Shown: positions 16,995 through 26,222, numbered from the stretch's first letter. The stretch is DNA of 64,000 bases from Ohtaekwangia sp036786105 (GCF_036786105.1 NZ_DAIQRQ010000006.1:1-64000); one strand, 5' to 3'. Numbers and translations: made by a program. Notes: a model not told the origin generated them from the sequence alone.

Positions 16995-18332
16995 TTAATA
17001 CTCCTGGTTCGCTTTAGGTAATCTTTTCACAACATTTACCCAAAGTCGTGCCACACCAGGCCTTAAAACGTTAAAATAAAACTCAAAACATGGCCCTACG
17101 GCCGCAATTGTAGCGAGTGTTAACGTAAGATCGAGCTTGAAGTTGGAGGCCGCAAACAGCCAAATGGTAAATCCCATCAATAAAACAATCTGAAGCACCT
17201 GAATCACCAGCGAAACACTATCAAACCACATGGGATACCGATGGTTGATTACGTAGAAGAGTGCCACATTCAGATAACAAAAGATAAATGCAATCAAATA
17301 TGTTATCCATTCGGGCAGTTCATCTATATAATCTTCATTTAATATAGTGGCCAGTATATTGGCATGCACTACAAGCCCGAACATATCGGGGTTGGCACGT
17401 CCTGATACTTTTTTATTAAGCGGTGTAAAGAACTTGTCGTTCCAGGATGGATCGCCAAAATACTTTCCCAGAAATCCAAAGATCACAATCTTATCATGAA
17501 TCATCTCCGGAAGAAATTCACCGTTGAAGGGCTGATGCACATCCAGCGCATAAAACATTACCGGGTATTTTGTTGTGGCCAAATCTTTACCTCGAAGTGC
17601 CTTGATGCGTACATCCTGTATATCAATATTGCCACGGAAGTTTACAACCTCTTCATCATTCTCCCGACTTAATAATTTTGCAGCCTTCAGAGGATCGTAT
17701 TTCATAGCCAGTTTCACCGCGAATGCGTATTCCATTTTCCCATTCACATCTATTTTTGGAAAGAACGTGCGGCATATTTTTACATCCTCCTGATAGCTTG
17801 CACCGGTTGGCAGGCTTGCATATCCATAATCTGCAACATCCTGAAACATGGGATCTGAATATTCAATAGAATCATATACATCTATAGCACCCGATTTCGA
17901 GAGCGAATCAGATTGTAAAAGTTTAGATACGAGCACTACGTTGCCTGCTTCTTTAATCGCATTGCTCAACAACAGATTACCCAGTGTATCCAACAGTTGA
18001 GGACAATCAACCGTGTCTCGAAGACCGCCTTCACAATTAAAAAAACCATCTATACCGATTACTTTGGGTTTATGCTGTGCAATGATTGATATCTGTTGCG
18101 CCAATTCTCCGCGCGTAAGGTTGCCTATATTTACCAGCACAATACGCTCGTCTACCAATGGATCGGGCCTGATGTTGGAAAATGCATAATCGATGAGCTC
18201 AAAATCTGAAAGCGCCTGTGCAATGGGGTCAAAGGCATTGAAGAGGTTAAGTGTGGTGATCTTCGAAATACCCCACATAAAAGCAAACACAAATAAGGTA
18301 GCGAGTAAACTGTTGATCAGGAATTTCCTCAT
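16995..18332 (-). CDS. CHASE2-domain membrane protein without an output domain
   Basis: A 445-residue protein with one N-terminal membrane segment (about 8-28) and a large extracytoplasmic CHASE2 domain (about 55-325). The domain is recognised from ERIVLVNIGNLTRGELAQQI, KPKVIGIDGFF and the late DKIVIFGFLG strand. Three C-terminal membrane segments follow at about 341-363, 372-393 and 400-420. CHASE2 is normally the sensor of kinases, adenylate cyclases or diguanylate cyclases. Here only about 20 residues follow the last membrane segment, so no catalytic output is present. Two paralogous secreted FecR-like proteins follow on the same strand, suggesting an envelope sensory complex. What it senses is unknown. 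Confidence 0.78.
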   Translation of the reverse strand: MRKFLINSLLATLFVFAFMWGISKITTLNLFNAFDPIAQALSDFELIDYAFSNIRPDPLVDERIVLVNIGNLTRGELAQQISIIAQHKPKVIGIDGFFNCEGGLRDTVDCPQLLDTLGNLLLSNAIKEAGNVVLVSKLLQSDSLSKSGAIDVYDSIEYSDPMFQDVADYGYASLPTGASYQEDVKICRTFFPKIDVNGKMEYAFAVKLAMKYDPLKAAKLLSRENDEEVVNFRGNIDIQDVRIKALRGKDLATTKYPVMFYALDVHQPFNGEFLPEMIHDKIVIFGFLGKYFGDPSWNDKFFTPLNKKVSGRANPDMFGLVVHANILATILNEDYIDELPEWITYLIAFIFCYLNVALFYVINHRYPMWFDSVSLVIQVLQIVLLMGFTIWLFAASNFKLDLTLTLATIAAVGPCFEFYFNVLRPGVARLWVNVVKRLPKANQEY

Positions 18333-18354
18333 ACAGGAAGCGGGTAGTATCCAG

Positions 18355-18384
18355 TAAATTTAGAAATTTAAAACTTCATTCAAT
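18355..18384 (-). promoter_or_regulatory. Probable promoter for the CHASE2 gene
   Basis: On the minus strand, ATTG is followed after 18 bases by TAAATTTA, one mismatch from the Bacteroidota pattern TTG-N18/21-TAnnTTTG. It lies about 25 bp upstream of the CHASE2 start codon. Confidence 0.45.
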
Positions 18385-18391
18385 AAGAACT

Positions 18392-19420
18392 TTGAAGCCA
18401 ACTATTAAATCCAGACTCACGATTGACCAGTTTGCGGAAGGTATTCTGCGCGGAGACCGTATTGTGCTTGGCCAAGCCATCACACTCATTGAAAGCAGTC
18501 GCGCAGACGACCAGCAGCAGGGTGCAGCACTGCTCGAAAAGATAATCGCTCGAACGGGCCAGGCTATCCGCATCGGTATTACCGGTGTTCCAGGTGTTGG
18601 CAAAAGTACATTTATAGAAACCTTTGGCAAGCATCTTATCCGACAAGGGAAAAAGATAGCTGTACTGACAATCGACCCAAGCAGCCAGCTAACCAAGGGA
18701 AGTATACTGGGCGACAAGACCCGCATGGAGGATTTATCCAAAGACCCACATGTCTTTATTCGTCCGAGTGCTTCGGGTAGCACATTGGGAGGTGTGGCGC
18801 ATAAAACACGCGAGGTGATGTTGCTCTGCGAAGCCGCCGGTTATGATGTTATTCTTGTAGAAACGGTTGGCGTTGGTCAATCAGAAGTATCTGTTAAAAA
18901 TATGGTCGACTTTTTTTTATTGCTGATGCTGGCGGGAGCAGGCGATGAACTGCAGGGTATAAAAAAAGGAATTATGGAAATGGCCGATGGTATAGCGATT
19001 ACCAAAGCCGATGGCGACAACATAAAGCACGCTACAGAAGCCATGGCAGAATACCAGCATGCTTTTCATCTCTTTCCTCCTGCTGAATCGGGGTGGATGC
19101 CACGTGTCATTACATCATCGGCGAAGACAGGTGCGGGGATTGATACGGTGTGGGACATGATTATGCAATACCACGGCCAGACTACTGCTTCGGGATTTTT
19201 TGCAACGAATCGTGGCCGGCAAAATGTAGCCTGGTTTGAAGAACACTTCAGCCAGCTATTGAAGGAAGATTTTGCCCGATTCCCCGCGCTGCAGCCAACA
19301 CGAAAAGAACTAATACAGTCAGTCGAAAAGTTAACACTCTCTTCGCGACAGGCTGCGTTACGGTATTTAGAGGCATATCATAAAGCTATACATAACCACT
19401 ACCTACAAAAAGAGGTATAG
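18392..19420 (+). CDS. meaB: Methylmalonyl-CoA mutase-associated GTPase MeaB
   Basis: A 342-residue G3E-family GTPase that protects and reloads adenosylcobalamin-dependent methylmalonyl-CoA mutase. Motifs: P-loop GVPGVGKS (65-72), TIDPSSQLTKGSILGDKTRM, VETVGVGQSE (switch region with the base D/E) and the TKAD specificity motif, followed by the C-terminal dimerisation helix. The start is TTG at 18392; no ATG lies between it and the conserved helix. The mutase genes are not in the window. The nearby cobalamin/siderophore-type binding protein gene at 19731 is a loose functional neighbour if it binds cobalamin. Confidence 0.92.
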   Translation: MKPTIKSRLTIDQFAEGILRGDRIVLGQAITLIESSRADDQQQGAALLEKIIARTGQAIRIGITGVPGVGKSTFIETFGKHLIRQGKKIAVLTIDPSSQLTKGSILGDKTRMEDLSKDPHVFIRPSASGSTLGGVAHKTREVMLLCEAAGYDVILVETVGVGQSEVSVKNMVDFFLLLMLAGAGDELQGIKKGIMEMADGIAITKADGDNIKHATEAMAEYQHAFHLFPPAESGWMPRVITSSAKTGAGIDTVWDMIMQYHGQTTASGFFATNRGRQNVAWFEEHFSQLLKEDFARFPALQPTRKELIQSVEKLTLSSRQAALRYLEAYHKAIHNHYLQKEV

Positions 19421-19433
19421 GTATTTACAAAAA

Positions 19434-19619
19434 TTACTTAGGCTCCTGCTTGTCTTTGTTCTTTTTAAATCCATACGGACAATGCCTGCAGCCACTCTTG
19501 CAACAGTAGCCTCGCTTTAAATGGAAAGCCTCTGTAAAAACGATGAAACCGTTTTCCATATAATGATATGGAGAGCTGTCTCCAGGCTTTCCTTCTTCCG
19601 ATGGGTTTGTATCCGCCAT
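19434..19619 (-). CDS. DUF5522 small cysteine-rich protein
   Basis: A 61-residue protein with the DUF5522 core: YHYMENGFIVFTEAFHLKRG followed by the cysteine cluster CCKSGCRHCPYGF. Four Cys within ten residues suggest a metal or Fe-S site, but the role is not established. Proteins of this family are often found as short stand-alone genes or fused to other domains. The gene converges on meaB with a 13-bp gap, without an obvious hairpin. It is the only protein in the window with such a Cys cluster. Confidence 0.82.
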   Translation of the reverse strand: MADTNPSEEGKPGDSSPYHYMENGFIVFTEAFHLKRGYCCKSGCRHCPYGFKKNKDKQEPK

Positions 19620-19730
19620 AAGTATAATAACACGACAAACTTAAATATTTATTCCTCCTTCCTATACTTCCGATAGCTTGCCGGAAGTGAAAGTGATTAA
19701 ATTGCTTCTCTATTCCAAAACAGTCGTGTT

Positions 19731-20870
19731 ATGCAAAAAATTTCGGGCGTTATTTTGTTTCTGATACTATGCTGGGCCTGTGCGCCCAGGGAACAGACTG
19801 ATAAGAATGCATCCGCTGTAAAAGATTCCCTGGCGCTCGATTATGCCATGGGTTTCAAAGTATACTACCAAGCCAACAACATAAAAATGGTGGAAGTGCC
19901 TCAACCTTTTCAGGGTGCTTCTTCAGGCTATAAATACTTACTGGTTCCGAAAGATCAGGAAATCCCTCCTCACGATGCCGATGTAAAGGTGATCCGCACT
20001 CCGCTATCCTCCATCGCCTGTACTTCTACCACACATATACCGTTACTCGATTACATTCAAGAAACCGACAAGCTTACCGGATTCTCCACCACCGATTTTA
20101 TCAGCTCCGAAAAAATGCGTGCTCGTGTGGACGCCGGTAAAGTAACCGAGCTTGGAATCGACAAGGGTATTAATCTGGAGCGCCTTGCCGTACTAAAACC
20201 GGACATGCTGATGGGCTATGCGCTGAGCAGTGACTATGGCCAGTTTAAGAAGATTGAAGAATTAGGTGTGCCCGTGGTGATCAACGCCGAATACCTGGAA
20301 AAACATCCGCTGGGCCGGGCGGAGTGGATCAAGTTTATGGCTGTGTTTTTCAACCGCGAAAAAGCCGCTGACTCTGTTTTTCAGATTATCAAAAATAACT
20401 ACCTCGCCACACAGGCACTCGCGGCTCAAACCACTACAAGGCCATCGGTAGTATGTGGCGTTGTATACGGTGATGCGTGGTTTTTGCCAGGTGGCCAAAA
20501 CTATGCTGCCAGAATTCTTGATGATGCCGGTATCCATTACCTGTGGACCAACGATGCTTCGAACGGATATCTGGAACTAAGTTTTGAAGCAGTATATGAA
20601 AAAGCTAACCAGGCTGACCTTTGGATAGGCACAGGGCCTTACTCGACATTGGCGGAGATACGTGCAGCCGATGAACGCTACACACGTTTCAAGGCATTTC
20701 AGCAAAAGCAGATATATACTTCCGATGCGCGCAAGGGCGCCAAAGGCGGAAGCGAGTATATGGAGCTGGGGTATTTGCGCCCCGATATTATTTTAAACGA
20801 CCTGGTAAAGATTGCTCATCCAGAACTGTTGCCTGAGCACGTACTCTATTTTCACAAGAAGCTTCAATAA
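19731..20870 (+). CDS. ABC transporter substrate-binding lipoprotein (BtuF/FepB family)
   Basis: A 379-residue lipoprotein with a signal sequence and Cys17 as the likely lipid anchor (CWAC). The periplasmic-binding-protein type III fold is visible: VIRTPLSSIACTSTTHIPLLDYI at the start of the first lobe, LAVLKPDMLMGYALSS, a long connecting helix, PSVVCGVVYGDAWFLPGGQNY, and the C-terminal ELGYLRPDIILNDLVKIAHPEL. The family delivers ferric siderophores or cobalamin to an inner membrane ABC importer. No permease, ATPase or TonB receptor is adjacent, so ligand and partners are unknown. It precedes the WG-repeat gene by about 40 bp. Confidence 0.85.
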   Translation: MQKISGVILFLILCWACAPREQTDKNASAVKDSLALDYAMGFKVYYQANNIKMVEVPQPFQGASSGYKYLLVPKDQEIPPHDADVKVIRTPLSSIACTSTTHIPLLDYIQETDKLTGFSTTDFISSEKMRARVDAGKVTELGIDKGINLERLAVLKPDMLMGYALSSDYGQFKKIEELGVPVVINAEYLEKHPLGRAEWIKFMAVFFNREKAADSVFQIIKNNYLATQALAAQTTTRPSVVCGVVYGDAWFLPGGQNYAARILDDAGIHYLWTNDASNGYLELSFEAVYEKANQADLWIGTGPYSTLAEIRAADERYTRFKAFQQKQIYTSDARKGAKGGSEYMELGYLRPDIILNDLVKIAHPELLPEHVLYFHKKLQ

Positions 20871-20897
20871 TAATCACGTATTTCGAGTCAGGCTTTC

Positions 20898-20905
20898 TAC
20901 CTTTG
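20898..20905 (+). promoter_or_regulatory. Possible -7 element upstream of the WG-repeat gene
   Basis: TACCTTTG fits TAnnTTTG and lies 6 bp before the ATG at 20912. The spacing would give a leaderless or very short-leader transcript; no clear -33 TTG is seen. Confidence 0.35.
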
Positions 20906-20911
20906 CAGGCA

Positions 20912-23032
20912 ATGAAGGTAGCGAGTTATACTCTGGCGTTGCTGTTAATGACTTTTCTTTCCTCGGCAGCGAATTATAGTGTTTTTCAGGAAAACGGTAA
21001 GGCGGGTTTAAAAGACGATCAGGGAAAGATTGTGATTCCTGCACAGTATGATGCACTGGGCTGGAGCAATGGTAATTTTTCTGTGGTTGATAATGTTACC
21101 GGTTATAAACTGGCTGGGCGCTGGGGACTGATTAATACCGGCAACCATCGCATTACCAAAAATGAATACGATGAGTTGACTCCTGCCGAATCGCAGCTTT
21201 TCATTGCGAAGAAAAGCTCTTCATATTCTCCCCGTGTTGTTGCCGGGTGTATTACCATTGCCGGCAAAGAAGCCATGCCTTTTGAATACGATGGTATAAA
21301 AATATTCTCTCTGCGAGCCATCGTCTTTACCAAGATCGGCAACCAGTATAAATACGGTGTAACCGATCTCGCTAATCACACTATTATTCCGCAGCAGTAT
21401 CAGAATATATACCCGATAGGAGGCTTGCGCTTTGCTGTGCAAAATTTCGAGAACAAGTTTGCGCTGTTCTCTGAAACCGGTAAACAGGTAACCGGGTTCA
21501 TCATCGACAAGATATCGCCCTTTACCAGGAACTATGCAATCATCTACCAGGGAATGGAGCAAGGCGTGATCGATCGTGACGGACAAATCAAAATTCCGCC
21601 TGCCCATCAGTCGATTGCCATGCTGGATGACGGTTCTCTGAAAATACGATTACCCCATACGTGGGAATTTCTGGATGGTCGCAACAAACTCATTCAAAAA
21701 CATCAGGCCGATTCCATTGAGCCTGTTGATAAGAATCTGATCAAAGTAAAGAAGGGTGAATTGGTAGTGCTGGCTGATCAACAATTGAAACCGGTTTCTT
21801 CTAACACGTTCTCTTCCATCGGGAAGTTTATCAACAACAAAGCGATCGTGATGCAGAATCGTAAATACGGCATGATCAATCGCACGGGAACAATCATCAT
21901 TCAACCCCTATACGATACACTGATACAGGGCAAGAGCTATATATTAGCCAGTCAGCGGCAGAATGGAAAAAACGCATGGCAATTGCTCGACAGTCTCGGA
22001 ACCCAATTGACTACAAAGCCTTATGAATACCTCAAGCCTTTTGGCGATACATACCTGGTTGCAAATAATCGAGGTTTCGCAGGAGCGATCAATAACAAAG
22101 GGAAAGAAGTGATTGCGTGTGTATATGATTCAGTGCTACAAATTGATGATGGATTGATTGTTGTGAAATTTCGCAAGCAATATGGCATCATCAATATGAA
22201 GGAAGAGTGGATCGTTTCACCACGCCCCAACAAGCTGACCATATTAACGGAGAATAAATTCCTGGAAGAATCGCCACAGAGAAAGTCATTGAAGAGCACA
22301 GCGGGCAATGTGATATACTTTACGGATAATCCGATCAAGGTATCGCAAGACTATATATTGGAATACCTTCCTTCCGGCACGATCTGGAAGATAGACCTTG
22401 AAGGAAGAATTGCCGATCGACAGGTGCATCCCGAAGAAGCCATCGAGCGTATCTACGAAGAGAGCGAAGGACTGCGTGCTATACTCAAGAATGGTAAATA
22501 TGGTTTTATAGATTCACAAGGACGGCTGCGCATAGCAAATCGCTATGAAGGTGTACAAAAGTTCAGTGAAGGACTTGCACCTGCCAAAATCAGAGGACAC
22601 TGGGGATATATCAATCACCAGGATCAGATCGCTATACAACCTGCGTATGATGAAGTAACGGATTTTAAAAACGGTGTAGCGTTTGTGCGATTGAAGCAAT
22701 TGTGGGGCACCATTGATAAAACGGGAAAGGTATTGCTACCGGTGCGCTATCAGCGGATAGCGTTATTACCTACTAAAAATTTTCTGATCACCATCAACGA
22801 CCAGGAAGGACTGGCCGATGCCTCGGGTAAAATACTCATCTTGCCGCGATATCCTAAACTGGAAGATGTAGGCAATGGCTTTGCCATTGTAGCACGCGAT
22901 GGTAAATATGGTGTAATTAACCTGCAGGGCATCAGCACAATCCCGCTGATATACGACTATATTCAGTACGACCCCTTCAATGAGTTCTTCATCGCGCAGA
23001 AAAGATCACTCTGGACTGATTTCAAAAATTAG
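20912..23032 (+). CDS. Secreted WG-repeat protein
   Basis: A 706-residue protein with a signal peptide (MKVASYTLALLLMTFLSSAAN). The rest is a run of about a dozen WG (KWG, Leptospira-type) repeats of 40-60 residues, with the recurring pattern G-K-x-G-[LV]-x-[DN]...G...I..Y-[ED]-x-[ILV]. Clear examples are ENGKAGLKDDQGKIVIPAQY and HWGYINHQDQIAIQPAYDEV. The repeats are thought to form beta structures for binding, but no enzyme activity is known. The frame opens nine bases earlier at a TTG; the ATG at 20912 is the natural start. It ends before a strong terminator. Ligand unknown. Confidence 0.85.
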   Translation: MKVASYTLALLLMTFLSSAANYSVFQENGKAGLKDDQGKIVIPAQYDALGWSNGNFSVVDNVTGYKLAGRWGLINTGNHRITKNEYDELTPAESQLFIAKKSSSYSPRVVAGCITIAGKEAMPFEYDGIKIFSLRAIVFTKIGNQYKYGVTDLANHTIIPQQYQNIYPIGGLRFAVQNFENKFALFSETGKQVTGFIIDKISPFTRNYAIIYQGMEQGVIDRDGQIKIPPAHQSIAMLDDGSLKIRLPHTWEFLDGRNKLIQKHQADSIEPVDKNLIKVKKGELVVLADQQLKPVSSNTFSSIGKFINNKAIVMQNRKYGMINRTGTIIIQPLYDTLIQGKSYILASQRQNGKNAWQLLDSLGTQLTTKPYEYLKPFGDTYLVANNRGFAGAINNKGKEVIACVYDSVLQIDDGLIVVKFRKQYGIINMKEEWIVSPRPNKLTILTENKFLEESPQRKSLKSTAGNVIYFTDNPIKVSQDYILEYLPSGTIWKIDLEGRIADRQVHPEEAIERIYEESEGLRAILKNGKYGFIDSQGRLRIANRYEGVQKFSEGLAPAKIRGHWGYINHQDQIAIQPAYDEVTDFKNGVAFVRLKQLWGTIDKTGKVLLPVRYQRIALLPTKNFLITINDQEGLADASGKILILPRYPKLEDVGNGFAIVARDGKYGVINLQGISTIPLIYDYIQYDPFNEFFIAQKRSLWTDFKN

Positions 23033-23053
23033 GTATATATCTCTGGCGCGCAA

Positions 23054-23094
23054 CAAAAAATCCCCGATGTCTTTCACACCGGGGATTTTTGTTT
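23054..23094. terminator. Bidirectional hairpin terminator
   Basis: Stem AAAAATCCCCG/CGGGGATTTTT with a 12-base loop, between the convergent WG-repeat gene and floA. Confidence 0.85.
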
Positions 23095-23167
23095 TATATG
23101 CAGTCAGGTAAACTCCTGACAACCACTAACTGTTAACGTGTAACAATTAACGGATATACTCCACCAA

Positions 23168-24169
23168 TTACTGTCCTTCTTTCTTCGGCCCCGCTGGAGA
23201 CTGACCTGTTTTACCGGTACCTGAAATTGCCTGACGCATTTCTGTATCGGCCTGTACGTTTTGCATTTTATAATAATCCATTACGCCGAGGTTTCCTTTT
23301 ACAAAGGCTTCAGCCAATGCTTTTGGTATCTCTGCCTCGGCTTCAATTACTTTTGCACGCGCCTCTTGTCCTTTTGCTTTCATCTCTTGTTCGAGGGCAA
23401 CCGCCATCGCTCTGCGCTCTTCCGCTTTTGCTTCCGCTACTTTCAAATCGGCAGTAGCCTGATCGATCTGAAGTTTAGCACCAATGTTAGCTCCTACGTC
23501 TACATCGGCAATATCAATCGACAAGATTTCGAATGCTGTGCCTGCATCCAGTCCTCGCGACAATACGAGCTTGGAAATTTTATCAGGACTTTCCAATACT
23601 TCTTTGTGTGATTTAGCAGAACCAATGGAGGATACAATACCTTCACCAACACGGGCAAGAATCGTATCTTCACCGGCACCACCCACCAACTGTGCTATGC
23701 TCGCGCGAACCGTTACGCGTGCTACAGCAATCAACTGTATACCATCGGCTGCTACCGCTGCTACTTTCGGCGTGGTAATAACTTTCGGATTAACCGAGAT
23801 TTGCACGGCCTGAAATACATCGCGACCAGCAAGATCTATAGCTGTAGCTTGTTTGAAGCTAAGACTAATATTTGCTTTATCTGCAGAGATGAGCGCGCGA
23901 ATTACATTCGGCACATTTCCACCGGCGAGGTAGTGCGTTTCAAGATCGGAAGTTGAAAGCTGAAGCCCTGCTTTGGTGGAGGTAATCAGCGACTCTACGA
24001 TCACTCTGGGCGGCACTTTCCGGATGCGCATGAACACCAGTTCGAAAAGCCCGACACGAACGCCTGAGAACAACGCGGTGATCCAGAGATTTACCGGAAC
24101 GAAGTAGAGAAAAATAAAAAACAGGATGATCCCGCCAAAGACCAGGATAAGTAAACCAGCAGCTTCCAT
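23168..24169 (-). CDS. floA: Flotillin-like protein FloA
   Basis: A 333-residue membrane scaffold of the FloA (UPF0365) family that organises functional membrane microdomains. One hydrophobic hairpin lies at the N-terminus (about 5-40). The PHB/SPFH-like region follows (RKVPPRVIVESLITSTKAGL, LETHYLAGGNVPNVIRALI), then an Ala/Glu-rich coiled coil (DLKVAEAKAEERRAMAVALEQE) and a C-terminal oligomerisation part. The length is normal. It lies 14 bp downstream of an nfeD gene, the usual partner, so the two form an operon. Confidence 0.95.
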   Translation of the reverse strand: MEAAGLLILVFGGIILFFIFLYFVPVNLWITALFSGVRVGLFELVFMRIRKVPPRVIVESLITSTKAGLQLSTSDLETHYLAGGNVPNVIRALISADKANISLSFKQATAIDLAGRDVFQAVQISVNPKVITTPKVAAVAADGIQLIAVARVTVRASIAQLVGGAGEDTILARVGEGIVSSIGSAKSHKEVLESPDKISKLVLSRGLDAGTAFEILSIDIADVDVGANIGAKLQIDQATADLKVAEAKAEERRAMAVALEQEMKAKGQEARAKVIEAEAEIPKALAEAFVKGNLGVMDYYKMQNVQADTEMRQAISGTGKTGQSPAGPKKEGQ

Positions 24170-24183
24170 AATAAGGGTATATT

Positions 24184-24654
24184 TTAATTAATAGGTTCTA
24201 CAACAATTTGATTCGAGTACATCTGCGTAATCTTTACACGCTGCCCCTGCTCGATATAATTTCCCAACGTTTTTACTTCAAAGACGCGCTCGTGAAATTC
24301 TGCCTTGCCGATGGGGCGAAGCGTTGATAGGGTTACACCTTCATCGCCAATGTGAAGATCGACCAAAATATCTTCGTTTACTTTACTGGTGTTGGAAGAC
24401 TTTAATGAAAATCTGGACCACGCCCCGGTTCGAAAACTATAGAATAACGCTACAAGTGTAGCCATCATGGTTCCCATCAGCACATAAAACCCAATATCAT
24501 TTCCAAAATGACTATAGCTGATCACAACACCGGTAATGGTAAAGATCAATCCGAGTAATCCCACCACGGTGGTTCCCGGTATAAATACAAGCTCTACAAT
24601 GATGAGGCCGAGGCCAATCATCAGAAGTGCCAGTATAATGATCCACATCAACAT
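24184..24654 (-). CDS. NfeD family membrane protein
   Basis: A 156-residue short-form NfeD protein with three or four membrane helices (about 2-25, 28-45, 50-75). A C-terminal OB-fold domain follows (DEGVTLSTLRPIGKAEFHERVFEVKTLGNYIEQGQRVKITQM), typical of NfeD. Long-form NfeD proteins carry a ClpP-like protease; this one does not. The partner floA starts 14 bp downstream. In other bacteria the pair works in membrane organisation and envelope stress tolerance. proS lies upstream on the same strand, 89 bp away and separated by hairpins. Confidence 0.9.
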   Translation of the reverse strand: MLMWIIILALLMIGLGLIIVELVFIPGTTVVGLLGLIFTITGVVISYSHFGNDIGFYVLMGTMMATLVALFYSFRTGAWSRFSLKSSNTSKVNEDILVDLHIGDEGVTLSTLRPIGKAEFHERVFEVKTLGNYIEQGQRVKITQMYSNQIVVEPIN

Positions 24655-24713
24655 AGAGAGCAGGTTGGGTTATTTTTAGTCTGCTAATGTGCAGATTATT
24701 TGGCAAAGAATTA

Positions 24714-24764
24714 CATACCCCCGCAAGGGTATTTGCCCAGGCACTAATAGGCCCGGGCAAATAA
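24714..24764 (-). terminator. Double hairpin overlapping the proS stop codon
   Basis: On the minus strand, TATTTGCCC pairs with GGGCAAATA around the proS stop codon TAG. A second hairpin, ATACCC/GGGTAT, follows directly. There is no long T run, so attenuation rather than full termination is possible. Confidence 0.5.
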
Positions 24765-26222
24765 CACGCGTCTTGACGAAGGTTTACCGGAATACATGCA
24801 GACACCGGCCTCTTCTTTTGCATCCAGGGGTATGCAGCGGATGGTAGCTTTTGTTTCTTCTTTAATGGCAGCTTCTGTTTCCTGCGTTCCGTCCCAGTGT
24901 GCCAGCACAAAACCACCTTTCCCATCGAGCACTTTCTTGAAATCCTCGTATGTATCCACCGATGTGGTTACTTCATTTCTGAATTTAAGGGCGCGCTGGT
25001 AAATATTGGTTTGAATATCCTCTAGAAGCTTCGGAATTTCCGTTGCTACCTGGTCGAGCTTCATTACTTGTTTTTCTTTTGTATCCCGGCGGGCAACTTC
25101 TACTGTGCCATTCTCCATATCGCGCGGACCGATTGCCAGTCGCACAGGCACACCTTTCAATTCCCATTCGGCAAATTTGAAACCTGGCTTATGCGTATCG
25201 CGGTTATCGAATTTCACGGCATAACCTTGCTTGCGGAGTGCGGTGGATATCTCCTGCACTTTATCTGCTATCTTGTTTAACTCTTCATCAGTTTTAAAGA
25301 TCGGCACAATAACAACATGGATAGGCGCCAACTTGGGTGGCAGCACCAATCCATCATCATCCGAGTGCGCCATGATCAGCGCTCCCATCAAACGCGTGCT
25401 CACACCCCACGATGTTCCCCATACGTAATCGAGCTTACCTTCGCGGCTTGTGAACTGCACATTAAATGCCTTGGCAAAATTTTGTCCGAGAAAGTGCGAT
25501 GTACCAGCCTGCAGTGCTTTGCCATCCTGCATCATGGCTTCGATACAATAAGTATCAATAGCACCCGGGAATTTTTCGCCCTCTGACTTTCTGCCTTTCA
25601 CTACAGGCAATGCTAAAAAGTTCTCTGCAAAATCGGCATATACATCCAGCATTTGCACCGTTTCCTTTATTGCCTCATCGGCAGTAGCATGTGCCGTGTG
25701 CCCTTCCTGCCACAGAAATTCTGCTGTGCGCAGAAACAGACGCGTACGCATTTCCCAACGCACCACGTTTGCCCACTGGTTTACCAGTATAGGCAGGTCG
25801 CGATAGGATTGTATCCATTTTTTATAGGTGCTCCAGATAATGGCTTCACTGGTAGGACGTACTACCAGTTCCTCTTCCAGTTGTGCATCCGGATCAACAA
25901 TCAATTTTCCTTTATTCTGCGGATCAGTTTTGAGGCGATAATGTGTAACAATCGCACATTCCTTGGCGAATCCTTCCGCATTCTTCTCTTCAGCTTCGAA
26001 CAAACTTTTGGGCACGAACAGCGGGAAGTAAGCATTGGTATGCCCTGTATCCTTGAACATCTTGTCCAGTGCCTGCTGCATCTTTTCCCAGATGGAATAA
26101 CCATACGGCTTAATCACCATGCAGCCACGCACATCAGAGTGCTCGGCCAGGTCGGCTTTCTTTACTAAGTCGTTGTACCACTGGGAGTAGTCTTCGTTTC
26201 GGCTTGGGAGTTCTTTCGCCAT
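24744..26222 (-). CDS. proS: Prolyl-tRNA synthetase (archaeal/eukaryote-like, type 3)
   Basis: A class II aminoacyl-tRNA synthetase that charges tRNA-Pro. At 492 residues it is the short type without the bacterial INS editing domain. Motif 2 is present (RTRLFLRTAEFLWQEGHTAHA) with the preceding VVRPTSEAIIW, the GTSHFLGQNFAKAF region and motif 3 (GVSTRLMGALIMAHSDD). The anticodon-binding domain and the C-terminal zinc-type extension ending RRVLFARAY follow. This version is standard in Bacteroidota. The gene is transcribed toward nfeD-floA and diverges from the aromatic-rich protein gene. Confidence 0.96.
   Translation of the reverse strand: MAKELPSRNEDYSQWYNDLVKKADLAEHSDVRGCMVIKPYGYSIWEKMQQALDKMFKDTGHTNAYFPLFVPKSLFEAEEKNAEGFAKECAIVTHYRLKTDPQNKGKLIVDPDAQLEEELVVRPTSEAIIWSTYKKWIQSYRDLPILVNQWANVVRWEMRTRLFLRTAEFLWQEGHTAHATADEAIKETVQMLDVYADFAENFLALPVVKGRKSEGEKFPGAIDTYCIEAMMQDGKALQAGTSHFLGQNFAKAFNVQFTSREGKLDYVWGTSWGVSTRLMGALIMAHSDDDGLVLPPKLAPIHVVIVPIFKTDEELNKIADKVQEISTALRKQGYAVKFDNRDTHKPGFKFAEWELKGVPVRLAIGPRDMENGTVEVARRDTKEKQVMKLDQVATEIPKLLEDIQTNIYQRALKFRNEVTTSVDTYEDFKKVLDGKGGFVLAHWDGTQETEAAIKEETKATIRCIPLDAKEEAGVCMYSGKPSSRRVLFARAY

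Noticed and set aside
25653..26168. 171-residue plus-strand frame inside proS
   Set aside because: It lies entirely opposite a certain synthetase gene and has no domain.
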